This document shows, in pieces, positions 1 through 7,118 of a DNA stretch of 34,950 nt; position 1 is the first letter of the stretch, and each line of letters opens with the position of its first letter. The notes beneath the pieces are model-generated. The model was not told the origin of the DNA and ran no database searches. It worked only from the letters and a program-made list of their open reading frames with translations. A program made the translations under genes and the position numbers. Source of the DNA: an uncultured Mycoplasmatota bacterium (GTDB lineage Bacteria; Bacillota_I; Bacilli_A; RF39; UBA660). The stretch covers positions 1-34,950 of the forward strand of contig CANSRG010000009.1 of the NCBI GenBank assembly GCA_947649355.1, in the 5' to 3' direction.

Positions 1-73
1 CACCTTTGTGACCTGGGTAACCATTAAATTTACATGTGATTCTTTTACTAGATTCTTTTATTACTCTATCCAT
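1..73 (-). CDS. Probable endolysin, N-terminal fragment (runs off window)
   Basis: An ATG at 73 follows a strong ribosome binding site (AAGGAGG on the minus strand, 84-90). It opens a frame that continues off the left edge, so only 24 residues are visible. The stretch FNGYPGHKG near residues 15-23 resembles the substrate-pocket start of M23-type peptidoglycan endopeptidases, where a GHxGxD-like motif holds a metal-binding histidine. Its place just after two holin-like membrane proteins at the end of the late operon is where phage endolysins normally sit. The family is inferred from one short motif and position; an amidase or another lytic enzyme cannot be excluded. Confidence 0.5.
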   Translation of the reverse strand, partial: MDRVIKESSKRITCKFNGYPGHKG

Positions 74-75
74 AA

Positions 76-264
76 TTATCTATCCTCCTTAATTTTTACA
101 ATTATTTCATAATCATTCTCATAAAAAAGAAAATCCTTATAAGGAAGTGTATCTCCACTAGAAAATTCAAATACTATTTCATTTTGATTAAAAATAACAT
201 CATTGATTGACACTTCTTTTGATTCTTCTTTAGTTGTTTTATCTTTAATTTTAATTGTTACCAT
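76..264 (-). CDS. Small phage protein between holin and lysin
   Basis: This is a 62-residue soluble, charged protein rich in Lys, Glu and Ile with no membrane segment. I start it at the ATG at 264, because the in-frame GTG at 273 lies inside the ribosome binding site (AAGGAAAG). It overlaps the 3' end of the holin-like gene by a few codons and ends three bases before the lysin start, so the lysis genes are translationally packed. I do not recognise a family. Position suggests a role in lysis timing or tail completion, but nothing in the sequence proves it. Confidence 0.6.
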   Translation of the reverse strand: MVTIKIKDKTTKEESKEVSINDVIFNQNEIVFEFSSGDTLPYKDFLFYENDYEIIVKIKEDR

Positions 265-457
265 TTTTATCACTTTCCTTTTCTAAATTTTTACTAATAT
301 TTTTTTGATAAACTGTTCCAAAATAAAATGACATAATTATTAAGAATATGTCATAATATTTATCTCCAGTAATTAATCCACTTCTAGTGAAAGCAACAAA
401 CCCTATTGTCATAATTACTGTAGCAAATGATTTTACATCATTCCATGCTTGTTTCAT
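251..457 (-). CDS. Holin-like protein with two membrane segments
   Basis: The 68-residue protein has two hydrophobic segments (about residues 10-24 and 36-48) separated by a short polar turn, and a charged tail (KNLEKESDKNG). This size and layout fit small phage holins, which form lesions in the cytoplasmic membrane so the endolysin can reach the wall. The start ATG at 457 touches the stop codon of the upstream membrane protein, implying coupled translation. The holin assignment rests on topology and position next to the lysin, not on a recognised family motif. Confidence 0.7.
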   Translation of the reverse strand: MKQAWNDVKSFATVIMTIGFVAFTRSGLITGDKYYDIFLIIMSFYFGTVYQKNISKNLEKESDKNGNN

Positions 458-780
458 TAAATTTTACCTTCTTTCTTTAACTTTTCGACTTTATGATCTA
501 TATAAGAATTTCCTCCTAAAAAATGATATCTTTGATAGGTTTCATAAAACCGCTCCCATTCCGTCTCGTCAATTATATTGCCTTGCTCTACATCAGATAA
601 AAACCTTACTAAAAAATTTTTATTCGTATTTAATTCTAAATTATCAATTTTTTTATTCATTGGTTCTAAAATATTTTTTATTTTTTTGTTTAATTTAAAG
701 CTTAGTGCTTCTACAGAACCTATCATTCCTAGAAAAAAAGCTAATGCAGTGGCAATTTGACCTAATGTTATATTTTCCAT
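457..780 (-). CDS. XhlA-like / holin-associated membrane protein
   Basis: The protein has 107 residues. The first ~25 (starting MENITLG) form one hydrophobic helix, followed by a Lys/Asn/Glu-rich region predicted to be coiled (about 30-60) and a polar C-terminus. Small phage proteins starting with this kind of sequence are common beside holins in Firmicute phages and resemble XhlA-type hemolysin/holin accessory proteins. The ATG at 780 overlaps the 3' end of the preceding gene. Exact function, holin or holin regulator, is inferred. Confidence 0.65.
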   Translation of the reverse strand: MENITLGQIATALAFFLGMIGSVEALSFKLNKKIKNILEPMNKKIDNLELNTNKNFLVRFLSDVEQGNIIDETEWERFYETYQRYHFLGGNSYIDHKVEKLKKEGKI

Positions 781-995
781 TTTTCTACCTCTTCTTCTTC
801 ATATATTTCTTTTGCTTTTTCTAACGTCATACTTTTTGGAATATACCCTTTTTCAAAAAAATAAGGCATATGCTCTCGCATTTGATTTCCAAACTCGTCT
901 TCATATGCTTCTTTGTAAACATCATCTTTTGCTTTTAAAAAATAGCCCTTTTCGGCTACCAAAACTTTTAAATTATTCTCTTCTATTATTTTCAT
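768..995 (-). CDS. Small acidic phage protein, tail-fibre region
   Basis: A 75-residue protein that is strongly acidic at its C-terminus (YEEEEVEKW). It contains the phrase EKGYFLKAKDD near the start and no membrane helix. Short proteins of this kind sit between receptor-binding proteins and holins in many Firmicute siphoviruses. I do not recognise a defined function. The gene abuts the LRR protein gene upstream (stop at 996) and overlaps the holin-accessory gene, so it is part of the late operon. Confidence 0.6.
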   Translation of the reverse strand: MKIIEENNLKVLVAEKGYFLKAKDDVYKEAYEDEFGNQMREHMPYFFEKGYIPKSMTLEKAKEIYEEEEVEKWKI

Positions 996-1766
996 CTAAA
1001 CCACCGTAAATCCTTTCGATGTCGCGTTTGCGATTGCTTCTTGACTCGCTTTAGACATATTTGAACCGAGTGTTATTGTTTTAGATTCTGAAATTTGTTG
1101 TACATTCATTAAAATATAATTTATTGAATCTGCTGATAAATTTGGTGCAGTATTCATCAAAAGATTAGCTTTTAGATTTTTTAAACGTATTTCTTTTAAA
1201 GAACTACAATATCCATACATGTCAGCTGTAGAAGTAACATTTGTGACATCTAAAACCCCTTTTATTTCTTCTAAAGCATTAGATTCAAGAAACATATTCG
1301 CTAAACTTGTAGTACTAGAAAAATCAAAATTGCTTAAGTCTATTGTTTTTAAACTTGAGCAAAATGCAAACATATAACTCATATTGGTTACATTTGCAGT
1401 ATCTAGATTACTAATAGTTAAATCAGTTAAACTTCTACATCCTTGAAACATCGAGTTCATCATTGTAACTAATGAAGTTTTAAATGTACTTAAATTTAAG
1501 TTTTTAAAAGTACTATTATAAAACATCGCACTCATTATTGTTGCATTTGAAGTATCAAATTCACTTAAGTCAATATCTTCAATATTTCTCATTTCTGCAA
1601 AACAATAGCTAAAATCTTTGACATCAGATGCATCAATCAATTTCGTATTTATTTCTGCTACAGTAGCTCCTCGAAAAGAAAGTGCCATCAGTTTTATTTT
1701 ATCATGTAAATATTGAATATCTTTTTCGATTACTACCAGTTCTTTTTCTTCTTCTATTTCTATCAT
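996..1766 (-). CDS. BspA-type leucine-rich-repeat tail protein
   Basis: The 256-residue protein has a short charged N-terminus (about 1-40) and then a run of ~23-residue repeats (about 50-195). Each repeat follows a pattern like MxxMFxxCxSLxxLDLSxFDTSNVT, the signature of the BspA/DUF285 leucine-rich-repeat family. The C-terminal ~45 residues end in SKGFTVV, a cap common in such proteins. These repeats are best known from bacterial surface adhesins. There is no signal peptide or cell-wall anchor here, and the gene sits among tail-fibre genes in the late operon. The likely role is receptor binding or a baseplate tip protein. The ATG overlaps the stop of the upstream gene. Confidence 0.85.
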   Translation of the reverse strand: MIEIEEEKELVVIEKDIQYLHDKIKLMALSFRGATVAEINTKLIDASDVKDFSYCFAEMRNIEDIDLSEFDTSNATIMSAMFYNSTFKNLNLSTFKTSLVTMMNSMFQGCRSLTDLTISNLDTANVTNMSYMFAFCSSLKTIDLSNFDFSSTTSLANMFLESNALEEIKGVLDVTNVTSTADMYGYCSSLKEIRLKNLKANLLMNTAPNLSADSINYILMNVQQISESKTITLGSNMSKASQEAIANATSKGFTVV

Positions 1767-2146
1767 TTTACACCTCTATCTTCTTGCGAGGTTATCTTTT
1801 CTGTTACTTCTAATGAGCCATAAACTAACGTATCTCTATTATTGCCTCGTTTGATGTCCACATCGAAGTGATAAGTTGTATAATCTAAATTTTCTGTATC
1901 TGTTGATTCGATGACAAAACGATAATAAAAATCAGTTTCATTAAATTTTATAGTATTATTATCTAAACGTTTTTGAAATAATATTTTTTTTGAATATTCA
2001 GATTTTTTAAATGTGATATACATTTCATCTACTTTTTCTTTTATTATTTCGTTTTTTTCTGTTCTTGATTGTATTTTAAGAGATAATGTTCTCCCTCGGG
2101 GAATTTTGATGTGAACCTCCACTGGTTTTATTACAATTTCTTTCAT
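1763..2146 (-). CDS. Putative baseplate upper-protein-like protein
   Basis: A 127-residue protein predicted to be mainly beta-strand. It contains DxYITFKKSEYS-like and YHFDVDIKRGNNRDTLVYGSLEVTEKIT-like stretches that recall the N-terminal domain of siphovirus baseplate upper proteins (BppU). A strong AGGAG site precedes the ATG at 2146. The gene lies between the pyocin-knob protein and the LRR protein, so a role linking receptor-binding proteins to the tail tip is reasonable. The family match is by eye and modest. Confidence 0.6.
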   Translation of the reverse strand: MKEIVIKPVEVHIKIPRGRTLSLKIQSRTEKNEIIKEKVDEMYITFKKSEYSKKILFQKRLDNNTIKFNETDFYYRFVIESTDTENLDYTTYHFDVDIKRGNNRDTLVYGSLEVTEKITSQEDRGVK

Positions 2147-2160
2147 AAAGTCGCTCCTTT

Positions 2161-2865
2161 CTAATCAATCATAAAAGTCATATCTAAGTTGTACCACGAT
2201 GCATTATAGTTTCCATCGCTCGTCCATTCAAGGATTATTTGTCCACTCGGTTCAATCCGATATCTACAATATCTTACACCGCTAAGTGGTTGTATAACAT
2301 CAAGTCTTGTTGAAGGTCTAAAATTTTCAGGCAAAGTTGCGATTAACGTATCGCCTTTTGCAATTCCTTGTACATCTCCTCTTAATTGAACTACTTTTCC
2401 AATTTTTCTATATTGAGCTTTTTTCTTAATATTTCCAACAGAAATAGCTGTTTCTAAAGATAAATTTATCCAATTACTGTCTTCAAAAATTTCATATTTT
2501 CTCCAAGCACTCCAAGAAGTTGATTTTGTTCTAACATATGTTTCAAAATCGTTCGTATTAGGAGTTCCAGCGCGATACCAAATTTGTTTTATAAAAATTT
2601 CAGAAGCTTTCATCACTTGCAACCATCCATTACTTCCAGCCGGGATATTTAAAGGTTTTTGATTTGCATCAAAAAAGAAGATACCTGTTTCAGTATAATC
2701 ATTTAAATCTGTATTTGCTTGTGAAACGATTTTACAATCTAAATTCTCAATAATTTCATCTATTTTTCCACATATATCTTGAAATAATTGTTTGTTTACT
2801 GGAGATTGCTCGTAACCTGTTTCGCCTTTATTTTTTATGTTTTTATTTAGTTTTGCTATCGACAT
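2161..2865 (-). CDS. Tail fibre with pyocin-knob domain
   Basis: The protein has 234 residues. The middle part (about 50-130) reads DLNDYTETGIFFF...GSNGWLQV...QIWYRAG...YVRTKSTSWSAWRKYE. This is the pyocin-knob fold pattern found in phage tail fibres: a T-G-x-(F/Y) turn and a final S-W-S-x-W motif. The C-terminal ~90 residues are a beta-rich head (GKVVQLRGDV...LPENFRPST), likely the receptor-binding tip. A GGAGG site sits just before the ATG at 2865. The gene overlaps the end of a small coiled-coil protein gene. Confidence 0.85.
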   Translation of the reverse strand: MSIAKLNKNIKNKGETGYEQSPVNKQLFQDICGKIDEIIENLDCKIVSQANTDLNDYTETGIFFFDANQKPLNIPAGSNGWLQVMKASEIFIKQIWYRAGTPNTNDFETYVRTKSTSWSAWRKYEIFEDSNWINLSLETAISVGNIKKKAQYRKIGKVVQLRGDVQGIAKGDTLIATLPENFRPSTRLDVIQPLSGVRYCRYRIEPSGQIILEWTSDGNYNASWYNLDMTFMID

Positions 2866-3094
2866 TTTCTACCTCCAATTCTTTCAACTGCTCTTCGTAA
2901 CTTTGCTTTTCAGATTCATACAATTGAGCATTTAACTGCCTTAATTGATTTAAAAAGTCTTCTAATATTGGAATTGAATTATAAGAGGCTAGTCTTGATT
3001 CATTTATATCTTTAGCTAGCTTCTCTCTTAATTCCTCAATTTTTAAAATTGTTGGTTTTTCTATTTTTTTCTTTTCTTCATTTTTTTCTTTCAT
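2843..3094 (-). CDS. Small coiled-coil phage protein
   Basis: An 83-residue, highly charged protein. The N-terminus is Lys/Glu rich, and the middle (about 20-75) has heptad-like spacing of Leu/Ile, so a coiled coil is likely. It overlaps the tail-associated protein gene upstream by 4 bases (ATGA-type) and the tail-fibre gene downstream. Small coiled-coil proteins here may act as fibre chaperones or trimerisation partners. No family is recognised. Confidence 0.6.
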   Translation of the reverse strand: MKEKNEEKKKIEKPTILKIEELREKLAKDINESRLASYNSIPILEDFLNQLRQLNAQLYESEKQSYEEQLKELEVENVDSKTK

Positions 3095-6000
3095 GATAAC
3101 CTACTTTCTACTTTTAATTCTTCTATTTCTTTTTGAAGTTCTACAACTGCACCTAAAAGAAATTTTGATATTTGTTCATGTGCAAGTTGTTTAAACTTAA
3201 TTCCATTTCTTTCTGCTTCATAAAATTTCAAATATTTTTTTATGTTAGGAATTTCTTCTAAATAATCAATGATGTAACCATAATCCTCTTTGCCATTTTC
3301 AATTTCATTGATGTATTTATAATCATACAATTTAATAGATTTTAGTATTTCTGGAATATCACTTGTATTTTTTTCGGTAACGTACTGCTTTACTGACAAA
3401 GTTGAAGGACTACCTCCAGATGTTAAGATTTTATTGTAATCTTCTGTACCCCAAATGTAAGCGCCTCCACCTGGATTAGGTTTCAAAACAACAGAATAAT
3501 TTAATCTAATATAAGTATCGCTTGTTCCATCTATTTGATTATTAAAAATGCTTAAGTTTCCAAAGTTTCCGCGACTGGCATTGACACTACCACTCCAAAT
3601 TCCAACTGCTCCAGAAGAAATCGATGAACCTCCAATTAAAATATTACCTGTAGCATCGATTACTAAATTTGTATTTTCTGTGTGTACTGTTGCTATTTGT
3701 GAACCTGTATTTCCATTTACGCTTGAATTTCTAAACGATATTCCATTAGACTTATTACTAACATTTAATGCAGAAACGTATGGATGATAAGCAGTACCAG
3801 AAAGCATTCTTAAGAATCCTGTTCCATTGTCTACACTAATATTTGCTGAACTAAAAGTTCCTGTAGTCAAATTTGAAGCGTTGATTCCACTTGTTACCAG
3901 GCTTCCAGCAATCGACCCTGATGTTGCTGTAATTTTACCCAAAATATCAGCATTTTCAGCATGAAGTTTTCCATCTCCTCTAACGTAAAATGGAAAAGAA
4001 TAATTACCTTCAGTTCCTGTTCTAACTACCAAGAAATCTTTATTAGAATTTGAAGCATTTCCTATGAATACACGGTAATTACTATAAGTACTCGTAATTG
4101 AAGTACTTCCTATATCAAATCCTCCGATTTTACCTGCATTTGCTGTAACTGTTCCAGTAAATGATCCAGATGTTGCTGTAATTTTCCCAGTTAAATCTAC
4201 GTTTTTTGCAGTTAAAGTTCCATTAGAAGTTACTTTAAAATTATCGGATTGAATAGTTATATTTCTTGATTTTAAGTTAATAGTATTATTTGATATTAAA
4301 TTCAAAATATCATTTGCATTGATATTAACTTTATTTGCATTGATTTTCACTTGCTCAGCGCTTTGATTTATTGAAGAAATTATTTCACCATTTTTTACAC
4401 GTGATGCAAATTCTAGTGCGGTCAAAGTTTGATATGCTTCGAAAATTGTTTTATCTACTTTTGTAATTGCGCTTTGTTCAATTTTTGATTCTGTTACTTT
4501 AATAGCGGCTTTCATTTCAACTTTTGTAGGATATTGTGCAGAATATAAATTACTAATCATCCCTGTCGCGAATATATATGCATCATCAAAGGATAAAAAC
4601 TTTATTTGATACTTCCCTCCACTTAATGTAATTGGAATATAATTAAAATATTCTATAAATTCTTGATTTAAAATATACTTACTTCCATCTTCTTTTAATC
4701 CAACTCTATGAATTACAAACATTTCTTGATTTTCATAATCTAAAATAAATTCATCATAAATGTCATTATTTAAAGTCCATAAATCACATGGTAATTCAAA
4801 TTCTATTGTTTCGGTTTCATTCTGAAATAATAATATTCTGGAACGTAAGAAGAGATTATTTGATGGAAATAGATTATTTGAAGGATATAGATAAGCTAAA
4901 TCTGTTTTTGTAGGATGAATTTTTAATGTAATTAACTCACTTGTTGCGATATCTTCCAAATAAATTGTTCCTATTCCATATTGAGAGGTTGTGATATCAG
5001 TAGAAGCACTCACTTGTTGACTAATTTCTCCTAATTTAATTTGAAATTCGGCCATTTTAGAATTTAATGAAGTTATTTCATTTACACTTAATGAAATTTG
5101 ATCAATTAGTATTTCTAATTCTGCCAGTCGTTTCATTGAATCAGAAAAATCGCTGTTAGAAACATATTCTTCTGAAATCAAAAGAGTTATACTATTATAT
5201 GTTTGATCAATTAGTGAAAATAGTTTCGAATAAGATTCACTCACAGCGGTATTCTTTGCATAGTTTGATTTAATGTATGTTATTTGTTGCAAAACTTCTG
5301 CTATATCTTTTGATTTTTTTAGTGTGACATCACTTAATTTTTTATGAGAATCCCCTATAGTTATTGACGATGAAGTTGGCTTGCAAATATCTAATGTTTT
5401 TTTTATAATTCTTAATTTTTTATCTAACTCTAGCAAGTTATTTTTAAACAAATGAGTATTTCCTACCTCTAATTCATCAAAAGAGGAATCAATAATGGAT
5501 AAGTCTAAAACTCCCAAATTATGTTTTTCAGTTACAATTACTTCATTTTTTATATAATCTTCTGTTTTTAATAATAATTCCTCTGGAGAAGATATATTTT
5601 CGAATTCTACTGTTTTAGTTATAACTCCTAATATTGGTAGCAATTCATTATCTATCCATAGCCTCCCATGATTAACGGATGCGATTGTAATTCTTTCTTC
5701 TGTTTCTATTTCGTTTCCTGCTTCATCAATTGTTGTAATTTTGCCCCCTAACGGGATAAGACGTGTATATAAATTTGAATAATCGATTTCTTCATCAATA
5801 GATTTCATGTTTTTGGATATTTCAATTATAGTACTTTTTTCCTTTCCAAGCTGATTTATATAATCTAAATATAAATGATGATTAGAAGGAGATTCTCTTA
5901 AAGATATCTCTCCTCCAAATACTTTTACTAATTTTTCTTCAATAACATCATATGTAGTTTGATAATTTGTTCCTTTATCTACACTATTATCTTTAAAAAG

Positions 6001-6474
6001 TGTCGGAACCTCTATTCTTCCTCGATATATCTTCTTTTCATCTTCTACTTGATTATTATGATTCTCTAATAAATAATCAATGTATTTTTCTAATCCAGTA
6101 GAATTTTCATCTGTGTCCCATTTTCTTTCCTCTGTATAAGGTTGAATAGAATCACGAAGATATGCTAATCTGTCCTCACATATTATTGTTTTAGATATTG
6201 CTCCTTTTTCAGACATTTTTGGTTTTGATTTCAGTACTCTTCCATGAAATACTTTTTTTCCATTTTTAATATTTTCTACAATAATTTTTGTTTGGTAAGG
6301 AACTATTTGATTAAATCCTGCATTATTGGGTAAAATGGTAAATTGAAAAGAAGAAATACTATTTATTCCTATATTTATACTACCACTAGTTAATTTAGAA
6401 ACTAATTGGTCTGAACTTTCATTATGTATTACATACTTAGTAGCACCATTTTGTAATATTACTCGGTACATCAC
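3091..6474 (-). CDS. Tail-associated protein (prophage endopeptidase tail / tail spike)
   Basis: The 1127-residue protein begins with about 390 residues typical of siphovirus Tal proteins (prophage endopeptidase tail family), which form the tip plug below the distal tail protein. A coiled stretch follows (about 390-500), then a beta-rich domain (about 500-690). Next come GxITATSGSxxG repeats like those of phage fibres (about 770-920). The last ~100 residues (DYKYIN...EDYGYIIDYLEE...LLGAVVELQKEIEELK) resemble the intramolecular chaperone domain of the S74 family. The self-cleavage Ser-Lys pair expected there (S-D-x-R-x-K) is not clearly present. The gene follows Dit with a 4-base overlap, as usual. 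Confidence 0.9.
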   Translation of the reverse strand: MMYRVILQNGATKYVIHNESSDQLVSKLTSGSINIGINSISSFQFTILPNNAGFNQIVPYQTKIIVENIKNGKKVFHGRVLKSKPKMSEKGAISKTIICEDRLAYLRDSIQPYTEERKWDTDENSTGLEKYIDYLLENHNNQVEDEKKIYRGRIEVPTLFKDNSVDKGTNYQTTYDVIEEKLVKVFGGEISLRESPSNHHLYLDYINQLGKEKSTIIEISKNMKSIDEEIDYSNLYTRLIPLGGKITTIDEAGNEIETEERITIASVNHGRLWIDNELLPILGVITKTVEFENISSPEELLLKTEDYIKNEVIVTEKHNLGVLDLSIIDSSFDELEVGNTHLFKNNLLELDKKLRIIKKTLDICKPTSSSITIGDSHKKLSDVTLKKSKDIAEVLQQITYIKSNYAKNTAVSESYSKLFSLIDQTYNSITLLISEEYVSNSDFSDSMKRLAELEILIDQISLSVNEITSLNSKMAEFQIKLGEISQQVSASTDITTSQYGIGTIYLEDIATSELITLKIHPTKTDLAYLYPSNNLFPSNNLFLRSRILLFQNETETIEFELPCDLWTLNNDIYDEFILDYENQEMFVIHRVGLKEDGSKYILNQEFIEYFNYIPITLSGGKYQIKFLSFDDAYIFATGMISNLYSAQYPTKVEMKAAIKVTESKIEQSAITKVDKTIFEAYQTLTALEFASRVKNGEIISSINQSAEQVKINANKVNINANDILNLISNNTINLKSRNITIQSDNFKVTSNGTLTAKNVDLTGKITATSGSFTGTVTANAGKIGGFDIGSTSITSTYSNYRVFIGNASNSNKDFLVVRTGTEGNYSFPFYVRGDGKLHAENADILGKITATSGSIAGSLVTSGINASNLTTGTFSSANISVDNGTGFLRMLSGTAYHPYVSALNVSNKSNGISFRNSSVNGNTGSQIATVHTENTNLVIDATGNILIGGSSISSGAVGIWSGSVNASRGNFGNLSIFNNQIDGTSDTYIRLNYSVVLKPNPGGGAYIWGTEDYNKILTSGGSPSTLSVKQYVTEKNTSDIPEILKSIKLYDYKYINEIENGKEDYGYIIDYLEEIPNIKKYLKFYEAERNGIKFKQLAHEQISKFLLGAVVELQKEIEELKVESRLS

Positions 6475-7118
6475 AACACCTCATCCACATATGTGAAAGA
6501 AATTGTTCCATTTCCTGTAATTTGAAAAATGTTGTTTTGATCTAAGAAAAAATTAACATCTTTAAAACTTCCTTCTCCTATAGCTATAGTTCCATTATCT
6601 GTTGAAATTAAAAAATTACCAGTAGTATTTATTGTTGGTATTATTCGATGAGAACTTTCTGTATTTAAGACAATGCTTGTTTCTTCTTCTATTATAAATG
6701 ATTTTACTGTTTCCGTGTCTGCATATAAATATGGATAAACCGAAAATTCTATTGTTATTTCGCCTTGACCAAAATCTTCATTCCAGGAAGAAGAATTATA
6801 ACTTCCAACAAAATGATAGCCTTCTATATAATCATCGTAAATCTCTTCATTGATTACGTTTGCGGCCCAGTTTAATATTATTCTTTTTTGCAGTTCCATT
6901 TCTTTAGTATCAATTTCTGCAATATCAAAAGTATAGCTTAGAGTTCGATTTTGGTATGTTATTTCTCCATTTAAATTTGAAAAGTCGTATTCTCCATTTT
7001 GGTAGGGAACTTTTTCTGTAATTCTATTAGGTTTAGGTATAGAAATATTTCTTTTAGCTAGCATAAAACCTAAATCTTTAAAAGTATGAATATTCTTTAT
7101 ACATATCCCTTTATTCAT
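6471..7118 (-). CDS. Distal tail protein (Dit)
   Basis: The 215-residue protein matches the siphovirus distal tail protein in length and position between tape measure and tail-associated protein. An N-terminal domain includes PYQNGEYDFSN and NRTLSYTFDI, typical of the ring-forming Dit/Sipho_tail fold. A galectin-like C-terminal part runs from about residue 140. Dit forms the hexameric hub that joins tail tube, tape measure and baseplate. Overlaps of 4 bases with both neighbours imply coupled translation. Confidence 0.9.
   Translation of the reverse strand: MNKGICIKNIHTFKDLGFMLAKRNISIPKPNRITEKVPYQNGEYDFSNLNGEITYQNRTLSYTFDIAEIDTKEMELQKRIILNWAANVINEEIYDDYIEGYHFVGSYNSSSWNEDFGQGEITIEFSVYPYLYADTETVKSFIIEEETSIVLNTESSHRIIPTINTTGNFLISTDNGTIAIGEGSFKDVNFFLDQNNIFQITGNGTISFTYVDEVL

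Noticed and set aside
996-1766. Diversity-generating retroelement target in the LRR tail protein
   Set aside because: No reverse transcriptase gene or template repeat is present in the window.
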